From Flemingiibacterium sp045586505 (GTDB taxonomy: Bacteria > Bacillota > Clostridia > Oscillospirales > CAG-272), in the NCBI GenBank assembly GCA_045586505.1, contig JAZNAL010000051.1:1-46003 (forward strand): 46,003 nt of DNA, written 5' to 3'. The notes beneath the pieces were generated by a model. It did no database searches. It was not told the origin of the DNA and saw nothing but the letters and a program-made list of their open reading frames with translations. This document shows, piece by piece, positions 25,886 to 34,978 of this stretch. Made by a program: the position numbers and the translations under genes. The first letter of the stretch is position 1. Every line of letters starts with the position of its first letter.

Positions 25886-27643
25886 TCAGTCGATGGCATA
25901 TTTTGCGGCGCAGGCGCGGTATTCGTCCATGAACTGGTGCTCGTTTTTGAGATCAGCCAGATACTTGTGCATATCGTATGACTGCTCTGCCGCCTTAATC
26001 ATACACGCGGCGATGTTTGTGCAATGGTCGGACACGCGCTCGCAGTTATTGCGCAGGTCGGAGAGTATAAAGCCCAGCTCAATGGTGCACTTGCCGCCCT
26101 GGAGACGGTCGATGTGCTTTTCTCTGATCTTATCCTTAAGATCATCAATAACCTGCTCCAGCGGCTCGACGTGAGTTGCGGCGTGCAGATCCTTCGCGAT
26201 CAGCGAGTCATAGGTCAACGTCAGGATCTCGGAGACAGCGCGGGAGATGGTCCTAAGCTCACGCTGGGCTTCGGGGGAGAAGGCGATACCCTTCTCACTC
26301 ATTTCCTTAGCCGCTTCCTGAATATTCACGGCGTGGTCGGAAATTCGCTCAAGGTCTCCGATGTTGTGAAGCAGACGGGTCGCGGTCTTGGAATCCTCGA
26401 TAGAAAGATCCTTTGAGGACAGCTTGACAAGATAAGTGCCGAGTCTGTCCTCGTACTTATCCACCACATTTTCAATCTCGCGTATAGCTTCGGCTTCCGC
26501 ATCTGTATACTTTTCAACAAGATCCATTGAGCGATTTATGCTGTCGATGGAAAGCTCAGCCATCTTACCCATAACCGTAACGCACTGTTCAAGCGCAAAC
26601 GCCGGAGTTGCAAGGAAACGGTCGTCGAGCAGAGGCTGTTCAGCGGAAATGTTGACCGCCTTCTTTCCGGAATCGCGGACGGTAAGCTCTGCAAGCTTTC
26701 CGAGAAGCTTATAGAAAGGAAGAAGAATAACTGTTGTGACAATATTAAAGATCGTATGGGTTACGGCAATTCCCATGGAGGTAACCATGCCATCGGCAAA
26801 TGAAAAATGCACAAAATGATCTATGGTATAATATCCAACAAGGAATATTGACGTTCCAATAACATTGAAATATAAATGAACAAAAGCTGTGCGGCGAGCA
26901 TTTTTACCCGCGCCGAGCGAAGAAATCATTGCTGTGGTGGTACTACCTATATTTTGACCCATTATCATAGGAAGTGCCGCCGAATACGGAAGCGCACCTG
27001 TCTGAGAGATCGCCTGCATGATACCCACAGAAGCAGAAGAGGACTGCATGATAGTTGTGAGCACAGCACCGGCAATAACACCCAGCACAGGATTGGTGAA
27101 CAGAAGCAGGAACTCTCTGAAGGCTTCGCTTTCCTTCAAGGGAGATGCCGCCTCAGACATCATCGACATACCGAACATCAGAATAGCAAAGCCGATGAAG
27201 ATTGTTCCAATGTCCTTTTTTTTGCTGTTTTTGCAGGTCATTATCATAAGAATACCAATAACAGCAGAAATGGCAGCAAGACTTGTTGACTTGAAAATTT
27301 GAATATACCATTCATCTCCGCCAAGACCTGACAGAGTAAGTATCCATGCGGTAGCTGTTGTACCAATATTCGCGCCCATGATAATACCTATTGCCTGTGT
27401 CAGCTTCATAATACCTGAGTTTACAAAACCGACAACCATGACTGTAGTAGCACCGGACGACTGTATAACAGCGGTGACTATCGCACCGAGTATAACGCCC
27501 TTTATGGGATTATTGGTCATCTTTTCGAGAATACGTTCAAGGGAACCTCCGGCACTCTTTTCAAGTCCCTTTCCCATATAATCCATACCGAAGAGGAACA
27601 GCGCTACTCCTCCGAAAAGTGATAAGAAATCAAATAAATCCAT
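25886..27643 (-). CDS. Na+/phosphate cotransporter with C-terminal PhoU-like domain
   Basis: Of 585 residues, the first 310 or so hold two inverted sets of membrane helices of the NptA/PiT-II type with the paired QSSGATT and QSSSASVG motifs that define the family. A cytoplasmic PhoU-like helical bundle follows from about residue 350 (acidic and basic helices such as AEAIREIENVVDKYEDRL). It should import phosphate with sodium. It lies 23 nt behind phoR, so supply and sensing are probably one transcription unit, without a Pst ABC transporter in this window. Confidence 0.9.
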   Translation of the reverse strand: MDLFDFLSLFGGVALFLFGMDYMGKGLEKSAGGSLERILEKMTNNPIKGVILGAIVTAVIQSSGATTVMVVGFVNSGIMKLTQAIGIIMGANIGTTATAWILTLSGLGGDEWYIQIFKSTSLAAISAVIGILMIMTCKNSKKKDIGTIFIGFAILMFGMSMMSEAASPLKESEAFREFLLLFTNPVLGVIAGAVLTTIMQSSSASVGIMQAISQTGALPYSAALPMIMGQNIGSTTTAMISSLGAGKNARRTAFVHLYFNVIGTSIFLVGYYTIDHFVHFSFADGMVTSMGIAVTHTIFNIVTTVILLPFYKLLGKLAELTVRDSGKKAVNISAEQPLLDDRFLATPAFALEQCVTVMGKMAELSIDSINRSMDLVEKYTDAEAEAIREIENVVDKYEDRLGTYLVKLSSKDLSIEDSKTATRLLHNIGDLERISDHAVNIQEAAKEMSEKGIAFSPEAQRELRTISRAVSEILTLTYDSLIAKDLHAATHVEPLEQVIDDLKDKIREKHIDRLQGGKCTIELGFILSDLRNNCERVSDHCTNIAACMIKAAEQSYDMHKYLADLKNEHQFMDEYRACAAKYAID

Positions 27644-27666
27644 TTACTGTCTCCTTAAAATTATAC

Positions 27667-29049
27667 TTAAACCTCTGAAGGCTTGGATTCAAAAAATTCT
27701 ACGCGAATGGTAGTTCCCTCGCCAACTCTGCTGTCGATCTCTATCTTAGCGCCGTGCCGCTCGGCAACGTGCTTAACAATAGCAAGTCCGAGACCTGTAC
27801 CGCCCGTATCCTTTGAACGGGATTTGTCAACGCGGTAAAAGCGCTCGAAAACACGTGGCTGATGCTCCTTGGCAATACCGATACCCGTATCGCTTACCGT
27901 TAGAATAACAATCGGATCACCGGGACCGTAAGCGGGAGCTGTCACCTTCACGTTGACCTCACCGCCGCGGCGATTATAACGAATACCGTTGTCGATAAGG
28001 TTGTACACAAGCTCGGTAAGCTCGCTGGGAACGCCCAAAATCACACTGCGCTCACCCGTAACATTGACGGTAATATCGTTCTTACTTGCGCTCATTTCAA
28101 GCATGTCGCGGCATTCGTTTGCCACACGAAGCAAATCTACAGACTCATAATTTGCACAATCGGAGGCTTCGTCAAGCTTCGAGAGCTTGATTATATCCGA
28201 GATAAGCGCAAGCATACGCTGACTCTCGCGGCGAATACGTCCCGCAAATACCTGGGAATCGTCACCGTGTGCCATGCCCGATTCGATAAGCTCCGCGTAA
28301 CCCGATATTGAGGTGAGCGGAGTTTTTAACTCGTGGGAAACGTTGGCGGTGAATTCCTGCTTGATTCGGTCAATCTCAGAACGCTCGGTAACGTCCAACA
28401 TCAGTCCGATGCGTCCCACCTGAACCGCACTTGAGACGACGTGGTTCACATGAAGCTGAAGATGACGACCGTCAAGGGTCAGATTAGCCGAATCCGCCCG
28501 CTCTATGCAATCGCATATTTCCGAGGAATTGCATATCTCCGACACCGCCCTGCCTGCACATTCGGCACGCGGTATGGAAGTTCCCAGCCACGAATAGGCG
28601 CTGTCGTTAAGCATTATGACTTTAAGGTCATTGTCAAGAATAATAAGTCCCTCGTCCATGTTGTTGATTATGGTTGAGAGTCGGTTTTTCTCCTTGGCAA
28701 CCCGCCCCAGCTGATGCTCGATCTCCTGCTGCTGTGCATTCATCATTTCAAAAAACGGCTCAAGCTCGGGATATTTTTTTATTTCGATGGCACCTGGAAC
28801 GGCTGCGCTGTAATAGCTCTGCTTCATTCGGTGGCTGACATACGCACTCACACAAAGCGCCAGCACCGAAGATATGCCTACAGCCGCCAATACAGGCACA
28901 AGACACATAAATAACAGCCAAAAAATATTACTGCTGCCTCTATGCACCCATTCGCTCATAATAATGATAAGCGCCATGCCGAGAGGGATTCCGATAAGGC
29001 ACGAAGCTACAGCCGTTAAGATAAGTCCCGCTTTGTAAGTTTTTTTCAT
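27667..29049 (-). CDS. phoR: PhoR-type sensor histidine kinase
   Basis: 460 residues: two N-terminal membrane helices, a short HAMP-like linker, a PAS domain (about 115-210), then the HisKA box FTANVSHELKTPLTS with the phosphorylated His, and the ATPase domain with NLIDNGIRYN (N box), DTGIGIA (G1) and GGTGLGLAIVKH (G2). PAS plus this phosphoacceptor sequence is typical of PhoR. It follows the response regulator with a 6-nt gap and precedes the phosphate transporter, which supports a phosphate-limitation role. Confidence 0.9.
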   Translation of the reverse strand: MKKTYKAGLILTAVASCLIGIPLGMALIIIMSEWVHRGSSNIFWLLFMCLVPVLAAVGISSVLALCVSAYVSHRMKQSYYSAAVPGAIEIKKYPELEPFFEMMNAQQQEIEHQLGRVAKEKNRLSTIINNMDEGLIILDNDLKVIMLNDSAYSWLGTSIPRAECAGRAVSEICNSSEICDCIERADSANLTLDGRHLQLHVNHVVSSAVQVGRIGLMLDVTERSEIDRIKQEFTANVSHELKTPLTSISGYAELIESGMAHGDDSQVFAGRIRRESQRMLALISDIIKLSKLDEASDCANYESVDLLRVANECRDMLEMSASKNDITVNVTGERSVILGVPSELTELVYNLIDNGIRYNRRGGEVNVKVTAPAYGPGDPIVILTVSDTGIGIAKEHQPRVFERFYRVDKSRSKDTGGTGLGLAIVKHVAERHGAKIEIDSRVGEGTTIRVEFFESKPSEV

Positions 29050-29055
29050 AACTCG

Positions 29056-29739
29056 TCAGTCACCGATCTTATAGCCAACACTTCTCACGGTCTTGATTGC
29101 ACTTCCGGCTTCCCCAAGCTTCTGACGCAGGGTTTTAATGTGCATGTCCACAGTCCGTGATTCACCCTCGTAGTCGAAGCCCCAAACCTCCGAAAGGATG
29201 CGGTCGCGGCTCATTACTATGTCGCGGTTTACAAGCAGAAATTTAAGAAGCTCATACTCCTTATAAGTAAGATCGATCTCCTCGCCATCGCAAGTGACGC
29301 GGCGGGATGAATCATCCATTTTGATAACGCCGTATTCATAATACGAGCGCTCAACGCTCTTCTCGCGGTTAACATCACCGCTTCGTCTGAGTATCGCCTT
29401 TACTCTCGACACGAGCTCCATAATGCCGAATGGCTTTGCAAGATAATCGTCCGCACCCATATCAAGTCCGCGAACCTTATCAAGCTCGGTAGTCTTGGCG
29501 GTCACCATCATTATCGGCACCTTTTTAGTTTTTTCGCTCTCACGCAGCTTGCGAAGCAAGGTAAGCCCGTCATCGCCCGGGAGCATGATGTCAAGCAGAA
29601 TGAGTCTTGGAAGCGTAGTTTCCAGCGCCGCCATCATAGCGTCACCATCAGCAAAGCCCATGACCTCGTATCCGCTGTTTTTGAGGGCATAACCCTCCAT
29701 TTCACGAATGTTCTCGTCGTCCTCTACAATGAAGATCAT
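29056..29739 (-). CDS. phoB: PhoB/PhoP-type response regulator
   Basis: An OmpR-family regulator of 227 residues. The receiver domain has acidic pocket EDDE, phospho-acceptor Asp in LILLDIMLPGDDG and the conserved Lys in DYLAKPFG. The winged-helix domain covers roughly 130-225 (YKEYELLKFLLVN; RTVDMHIKTLRQKLG). Its partner kinase is next. On the minus strand, upstream, TTTACG and TTTACA lie 5 bp apart near 29856-29872, like PhoP half-sites, hinting at autoregulation. Confidence 0.9.
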   Translation of the reverse strand: MIFIVEDDENIREMEGYALKNSGYEVMGFADGDAMMAALETTLPRLILLDIMLPGDDGLTLLRKLRESEKTKKVPIMMVTAKTTELDKVRGLDMGADDYLAKPFGIMELVSRVKAILRRSGDVNREKSVERSYYEYGVIKMDDSSRRVTCDGEEIDLTYKEYELLKFLLVNRDIVMSRDRILSEVWGFDYEGESRTVDMHIKTLRQKLGEAGSAIKTVRSVGYKIGD

Positions 29740-29862
29740 ATTCTTCCTCCGTGCTGTTGCTTTCTACATCCTTCTAAAAGCATTTCTACCCTAAATATTT
29801 CCCATATAATATTATGATACCTATTTTCTGTAACTTCCGCCAGCGTTTCTGTGTAAAATTTT

Positions 29863-29874
29863 CGTAAATTTACG
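29863..29874. promoter_or_regulatory. Perfect 12-bp palindrome in the phoB-cimA divergent region
   Basis: CGTAAATTTACG lies 6 bp before the cimA -35 element and about 125 bp upstream of phoB. It overlaps the TTTACG half of a possible PhoP site on the minus strand. It could be an operator for either gene. Confidence 0.4.
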
Positions 29875-29880
29875 CGATAC

Positions 29881-29909
29881 TTGACTTTTTTTAGTTTGTA
29901 TATTATAAT
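29881..29909 (+). promoter_or_regulatory. cimA promoter
   Basis: TTGACT (29881-29886) and TATAAT (29904-29909) are 17 nt apart, 33 nt before the ATG. The short leader leaves no room for a T-box or leader-peptide attenuator. Confidence 0.85.
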
Positions 29910-29942
29910 ATATGTAATATAATAAACAGAGAGAGGACAACG

Positions 29943-31547
29943 ATGGATAGCACAAAACGTATCGTGGAAATATTTGATTCTACTCTGCGCGATGGGGCGC
30001 AGGGAGAAGGAATATCTTATTCTGTAAGGGACAAGCTGTATATTTTAAAAGCACTGGACGAATTTGGCGTTGATTATATTGAAGCGGGTAATCCCGGCTC
30101 CAATCCTAAGGATGCCGAGTTTTTTGAGCGTGCCCGCGAGGTTTCCATAAACAATGCGAAGCTTTGCGCCTTCGGTGCGACCCATCATAAAGGGATGAAT
30201 CCTGCTGACGATCCTTCCCTTCGTGCGATTCTTGATTCGGGTGCTGAATGTGCCGCGCTTTTCGGGAAAGCCCATCTCCTTCACTCAGAGCGTGTTTTGG
30301 GCGTATCCAAAGAGGAGAATCTCGAGCTTGTTTATTCCACTGTGAAGTATCTCAAAGCGCGCATGGGCGAGGTCATTTTCGATGCCGAACACTTTTTTGA
30401 CGGTTACTCTTACAACGCCGAGCATGCAATGGCGGTAATTTCCGCGGCGTTTGATGGCGGGGCGGACTGTGTCACCCTCTGCGACACCAACGGCGGCACC
30501 CTTCCCCATCGTATCGCCGAGCTTACAAAGGAAGTCTGCAACAGGTTCCCAAACAAGCGCATCGGTATACATACCCACGATGATGCGGGACTTGCGGTTG
30601 CCTGTGCAATGTCTGCGGTTGATGTGGGCGCAAGTCTTGTGCAGGGCACGTTTACGGGCATCGGTGAGCGATGCGGCAACTGCGACCTCAGCGTGCTTAT
30701 ACCCAACCTCACCTTCAAATGCGGCATCCGATGCGGAAAAGGCGAATCGGTAAAGCTGTCCTCCCTCATGGAGACCGCCCGCCGCATTTCGGATATTTCA
30801 AACGTAGTTACCCGTCCCACAAAGCCCTACACCGGTAAATCCGCATTCGCACACAAGGGCGGGATGCATATTGACGCCATGGAGAAGCTGGACGGAGCAT
30901 ATGAGCACATTTCCCCATCTCTTGTGGGAAATAAGCGAAGACTGCTTTTGTCCGAGGTCTCGGGCAGAGCGTCAGTTGCCGAGCTTGCCCGTCAGGTATT
31001 CCCTGATCTCACTCGCTCCTCTCCCGAAACCAAGCTTATTACAGAAAAGCTCAAGGACATGGAGCACCACGGCTATCAATTCGAAGCCGCCGACGCAGGC
31101 TTTGAGCTGCTTATACGCAAGCTCGTAGGCGATTATAAACCCCACTTCAATGTAGTTCTGTACAAGACCACAGACGACTTCCCGTCAACGGACGGCAAGC
31201 TGCAGGCATCCGCCATGGTACAGGTGGAGGTAGGCGGTCTTACCGAAACCGCCGCGTCCCTCGGAAACGGTCCCGTAAACGCTCTTGATATGGCGCTGAA
31301 GCGTGCGCTGACCGCATTCTATCCGGTACTTTCCGAGGTAACTCTGACCGACTTCAAGGTGCGTGTGCTTGAATCCAACTCCACCACCGCCGCGAAGGTT
31401 CGCGTACTGATCGAATCCACCGACTCCCGCCGCGTCTGGACTACCGTAGGCGTTTCGGAGGACATAATCGAAGCCAGCTTCTTAGCTCTTGCGGACGCCC
31501 TTGAATACAAGCTGTTCATGCTTGACGATGCAAAGGACGGAAATTAA
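29943..31547 (+). CDS. cimA: (R)-citramalate synthase
   Basis: It condenses pyruvate and acetyl-CoA to citramalate, giving 2-ketobutyrate for isoleucine without threonine deaminase. The TIM barrel begins with FDSTLRDGAQGEGIS (metal and substrate residues) and includes the metal-binding HTHDD and the Asn-rich GERCGNCD. AFAHKGGMH marks the linker. The C-terminal LeuA-type allosteric domain (about 410-534) suggests feedback control by isoleucine. The sequence QGEG and the 534-residue length fit the CimA branch rather than LeuA or homocitrate synthase. GAGAGGA precedes the ATG. Confidence 0.9.
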   Translation: MDSTKRIVEIFDSTLRDGAQGEGISYSVRDKLYILKALDEFGVDYIEAGNPGSNPKDAEFFERAREVSINNAKLCAFGATHHKGMNPADDPSLRAILDSGAECAALFGKAHLLHSERVLGVSKEENLELVYSTVKYLKARMGEVIFDAEHFFDGYSYNAEHAMAVISAAFDGGADCVTLCDTNGGTLPHRIAELTKEVCNRFPNKRIGIHTHDDAGLAVACAMSAVDVGASLVQGTFTGIGERCGNCDLSVLIPNLTFKCGIRCGKGESVKLSSLMETARRISDISNVVTRPTKPYTGKSAFAHKGGMHIDAMEKLDGAYEHISPSLVGNKRRLLLSEVSGRASVAELARQVFPDLTRSSPETKLITEKLKDMEHHGYQFEAADAGFELLIRKLVGDYKPHFNVVLYKTTDDFPSTDGKLQASAMVQVEVGGLTETAASLGNGPVNALDMALKRALTAFYPVLSEVTLTDFKVRVLESNSTTAAKVRVLIESTDSRRVWTTVGVSEDIIEASFLALADALEYKLFMLDDAKDGN

Positions 31548-31558
31548 AATAAAATAAT

Positions 31559-31595
31559 TGCCGCTATCGGAGATACTCCGAAAGCGGCAGTTTTT
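31559..31595. terminator. Bidirectional intrinsic terminator between cimA and the Mbeg1-like gene
   Basis: A stem of 13 pairs with one mismatch (TGCCGCT..CGGAG, loop ATA) is followed by GTTTTTA on the plus strand and by AATTATTTTATTTT on the minus strand. It overlaps the stop of the minus-strand gene. Confidence 0.85.
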
Positions 31596-32700
31596 ATTTC
31601 CGTCTCGCCTGCGCGTACAAATCCCGAAGCGAAGCCTTGGTGCAGCTTCTGAGCTTTGCAAGTGTCTCCGAGATAAGAGTGCGCGCTTCATCGTCAAGCG
31701 CGGCGTAATTTTTAATGATCGCGCGTGCATTCTTTCCGTCAAGCAGGTCGTCGAACTCATCGATCTTCAGATCAGCCAGCACCGACCACACGGTATCTAC
31801 AAACTTCTTGCGCTCCTCGGGAGTCATCCCGCGGATCCATTCGTTGAGAGCGTCCTCCACCAGCTGACTTGAGCCGTCCTGCTCGGATGCGGTGACAAAT
31901 CCCGCGCCCATGATCTCCCAATTATAGGGTATGTGCTGCATCAGCCCCGACGCACGGCTTTCGATGACCGTAAACCGTCCCGTTCGTGAAAACAGCACGC
32001 CGACAATGGATGCCTTGGGCATAAATGTGCGCACTTTATCCTTGATAAATCCGTATTCCACGGATTCCATCACCTTTTCGCAGAATCCGGGACCGTCGAG
32101 GCTTGTGATTTCGCAAACCCGCCGTGAAACCTCCTCAGGGGCAAACGCCGCGGCATAAACCGCAAGATTTCCGCCCTTGGAATGTCCCATTACCCGAAGC
32201 TTTCCGCCGTGAAGATTTCCTATACGGGAAAGATACTTTACGGCGCTAAGTTGTGCGGGCAGTGCATCGCTGTAGGACATATTGAAGTCCTCCTTCCATC
32301 CCACAAGCGACCAGTCCGTCCCGCGAAAGACGCAGGCGGCGGAATCGTCGGGCAGATACACCGTCATGGCGGCGAATTGCTCTTCCCTTGTGCGACTGGT
32401 GCGGCTCTCACAGTGAGCAATCATAAGATCGCGAAAACGGGGAGTTTCTGCGAGCACAGAGAGCAGCTCCTCATCCTGCTTATGGTGAAGCAGCTTTAAT
32501 TTTGCGCCGCTATTTCGTATTGCATCGATCTTGCGAAGCATCTCGCCGCATAATATATGAAGCGGCTTCGGTCCGTCATTGCCGAAGTCGATATACGCAA
32601 GCTCCGAAAATATCAGCCTGTCGGCATCAGTAAGCGGCACTGCATCCATGGTGATATCACCGCGCCATTTTAAATAATCGAATATACCTGCCAATATCAC
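31594..32700 (-). CDS. Mbeg1-like alpha/beta hydrolase (DUF2974 family)
   Basis: The opening block GIFDYLKWRGDITMDAVPLTDAD is the hallmark of the Mbeg1-like/DUF2974 family in Clostridia and Lactobacillales. The alpha/beta-hydrolase elbow is GHSKGG with likely nucleophile Ser174, and FRGTDWS is the lipase-class-3-like oxyanion region. No signal peptide. Physiological substrate unknown; lipase or esterase activity is inferred. It starts at a GTG overlapping the stop of the MATE gene (GTGA), so translation is coupled; an internal ATG at residue 18 is an alternative. Confidence 0.82.
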   Translation of the reverse strand: MILAGIFDYLKWRGDITMDAVPLTDADRLIFSELAYIDFGNDGPKPLHILCGEMLRKIDAIRNSGAKLKLLHHKQDEELLSVLAETPRFRDLMIAHCESRTSRTREEQFAAMTVYLPDDSAACVFRGTDWSLVGWKEDFNMSYSDALPAQLSAVKYLSRIGNLHGGKLRVMGHSKGGNLAVYAAAFAPEEVSRRVCEITSLDGPGFCEKVMESVEYGFIKDKVRTFMPKASIVGVLFSRTGRFTVIESRASGLMQHIPYNWEIMGAGFVTASEQDGSSQLVEDALNEWIRGMTPEERKKFVDTVWSVLADLKIDEFDDLLDGKNARAIIKNYAALDDEARTLISETLAKLRSCTKASLRDLYAQARRK

Positions 32701-34085
32701 TCACTCCGTTTAACAAATTTGAGCCATTTGCCCGTATGTATGCGTGTGTTGAACATGATCGCGCGGAATACCCAGTCTACCAGCATCGCCATCCAAACAC
32801 CGATGATGCCCATTCCGAGCCTTACGCCGATGATATATGACAGAACGATGCGGAAGGTCACCATTGAGAAGATGGCAACGATCAGTGTAAATTTTACATC
32901 CTTCGCCGCGCGCAGAGCGTTGGGCGTGGTAAACGACAGAGGCCACAGAAGCATTCCGACGCCCAGATGGATCCAGATAAGGATGGAGGCAATGCGGAGC
33001 GCTTCGTCCGATGCGCTGTAAAGCCTGAGAATCAGCGGAAGCGCCAAAAGCAGACCCGTACTCATGATCGCAAGATAGATATAGCTTTTCTTTAACAGCT
33101 TCTTTTCGTATCTGTGCGCCGCTTCAAAATCGCCCGCACCGATGCACTGACCCACAACGGTAACCATTGCAAGTCCTACAGCCGCGCCGGGAACGACGCT
33201 CAGCGAGTCGATATTGTTCGCCACCGCGTTAGCCGCAAGCTGTTCAGCTCCAAAGCTGGTCATCATGGAAATTGTAAGTATGCGTCCGAGATTGAAGATG
33301 CTGTTTTCAAAGCCGCTGGGCACACCGATGCGAAGAATACGCTTGATTGTGCCGGTTTCGAGGGTGAACTTCTCACAAAAGTCTATGTAGATCGGTCGTG
33401 ACTTATTCATTATAAGAATGAGTAATACAACCATCCCCACAGCTCGCGACACTGTGGTCGACCATGCGGCGCCGGCAACGCCCCACTTAAAAACATATAT
33501 AAACAGCGCATTTCCGCAAATGTTTGCCGCGTTTACCACAGCGGAGATGATCATAGTAACCCGAGAGTTGCCCATGGTGCGAAACAGCGCCGCACATCCG
33601 TTGTATATGGCGATAAATGGATAGGATACTGTCGACACCGCAAAATACACCAGCGCGTGGTCTATAACCGCCTGCTGTTCGTTTCCGAAGATAAGCGTGA
33701 GTAGCTGCGCACGGAGTATATAGCAAAGCACAGCGATGCAGATGGACACCGCAAGCAGTACGATAAGCAGCTGTTTTGCGAAGCTCCGAGCCTTTCTGTA
33801 TTCCACCTGATCATCAGAGACTCTGGCAAGTCCCAGGGCGTGGGAGCACAGTACCGCACCGCCCGTGCCAAGTGCCGAGAAAAAGTTGATCATCACTATG
33901 TTGAGCATATCCACAAGAGATACGCCCGAAACGGCGTTATCACCTAGAGAGGATATCATCATAGTGTCGAACATACCCATAGAGATCGCAAGAAGCTGTT
34001 CGATTATCAGCGGTCTTATGAGCTTGTTTAAGTCGTGTTTTGTGAAAAGCGCGCCTTTTTCTTCTGTTACATCGATCTGTTTCAT
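32697..34085 (-). CDS. MATE-family multidrug/sodium antiporter
   Basis: 462 residues with twelve predicted membrane helices in two related halves. The N-terminal half has the MATE pattern in helix 1 (RPLIIEQLLAISMGMFDTMMISSLG) and the GTGGAVLCSHALG stretch, and the second half has LAANAVANNIDSL and VVGQCIGAGDFEAA, both typical. It should export cationic drugs or metabolites using Na+ or H+; the substrate is unknown. The downstream hydrolase is coupled to it. Upstream (34086-34189) I see no clear promoter. Confidence 0.9.
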   Translation of the reverse strand: MKQIDVTEEKGALFTKHDLNKLIRPLIIEQLLAISMGMFDTMMISSLGDNAVSGVSLVDMLNIVMINFFSALGTGGAVLCSHALGLARVSDDQVEYRKARSFAKQLLIVLLAVSICIAVLCYILRAQLLTLIFGNEQQAVIDHALVYFAVSTVSYPFIAIYNGCAALFRTMGNSRVTMIISAVVNAANICGNALFIYVFKWGVAGAAWSTTVSRAVGMVVLLILIMNKSRPIYIDFCEKFTLETGTIKRILRIGVPSGFENSIFNLGRILTISMMTSFGAEQLAANAVANNIDSLSVVPGAAVGLAMVTVVGQCIGAGDFEAAHRYEKKLLKKSYIYLAIMSTGLLLALPLILRLYSASDEALRIASILIWIHLGVGMLLWPLSFTTPNALRAAKDVKFTLIVAIFSMVTFRIVLSYIIGVRLGMGIIGVWMAMLVDWVFRAIMFNTRIHTGKWLKFVKRSE

Positions 34086-34189
34086 TTAAAATGTGACTTT
34101 ATAAATTCCACCGCGCGGCGGGATAGAGTAGCAAACTCCTGCGTTCCCAACTCACAGCTTGATTTTTGCTAATTTAATTAAGTAGATTT

Positions 34190-34975
34190 CTAAATAATGT
34201 TTCTGATTATCCAGTCAGCCGCAAGATCAGCCCACTTGGATACGTCAAAGAACGTCTTTGCAAGACCGAGACCGTGTCTTCCGCGGGGGAAAATGTGCAT
34301 CTCGAAGGGTATGCCGAAATCGCGGAGCTTTTCTGCGAATACGAGGGAGTTCTTTACATTAGCGGCACGATCCACTGATGTGTGCCAAATAAATACCTGG
34401 GGGGTCTTTTCGCTTACATAGTTCTGAAGTGAGACCTCATGCTTTTTCGCCTCATAGTCGTCACCAAGCAGATTGTATCCGCATGTAACATTGCCGATGG
34501 GTTCTGTCATATCGATTACAGGATAACACAGAATAGCGCCGTTTGGCAGGTAGTTCTCCTTTGAGATCTCATCGTCAACGCAGGTCTGCACCTCAGGAAG
34601 CGTAACAGTGGACGCCGCAAGATGTCCGCCTGCGGAAAAGCCCATGGTAACAATCTGATCGGGGTTAATATACAATTCTTTTGCCTTGGAGCGGATTATC
34701 TTTATTGCGCGCTGAGCGTCGGCAAGAGGCGCAGGATGGCAGTTTGGCTTAATACGATATTTTACCACTGCCGCATGAATTCCGCGTGAGTTAAAGAATC
34801 TCGCTACAGGCTCCCCCTCGTGGCTTGCGTGATTGGCATATCCACCGCCCGGATATATTATTACGCAAGGAGACGGATAATGTGTTTCAGCGCTATAGAA
34901 TGTCATATAGTTGGGTGTATCAGCATCCTCCTTATAGAATGGGATCTCGTTTTCCCAAAGCTTGAATTCAGTCAT
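34190..34975 (-). CDS. Alpha/beta hydrolase, acetyl-esterase (xylan-esterase-like) type
   Basis: 261 residues of the BD-FAE/Aes-like esterase fold. The oxyanion-hole motif is YPGGGY (41-46), the nucleophile elbow GFSAGG with Ser114, and the likely catalytic His is in PRGRHGLG near the C-terminus. No signal peptide, so it probably acts on imported acetylated sugars. It lies 3 nt behind the topoisomerase gene, presumably read through from it; the biological link is unclear. Confidence 0.85.
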   Translation of the reverse strand: MTEFKLWENEIPFYKEDADTPNYMTFYSAETHYPSPCVIIYPGGGYANHASHEGEPVARFFNSRGIHAAVVKYRIKPNCHPAPLADAQRAIKIIRSKAKELYINPDQIVTMGFSAGGHLAASTVTLPEVQTCVDDEISKENYLPNGAILCYPVIDMTEPIGNVTCGYNLLGDDYEAKKHEVSLQNYVSEKTPQVFIWHTSVDRAANVKNSLVFAEKLRDFGIPFEMHIFPRGRHGLGLAKTFFDVSKWADLAADWIIRNII

Positions 34976-34978
34976 AAT

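Noticed and set aside
29821..29862. E. coli-type Pho box (CTGT repeats 22 bp apart)
   Set aside because: Spacing is suggestive but the middle repeat does not match; only the Firmicute-type TTTACA half-sites are mentioned, with low confidence.
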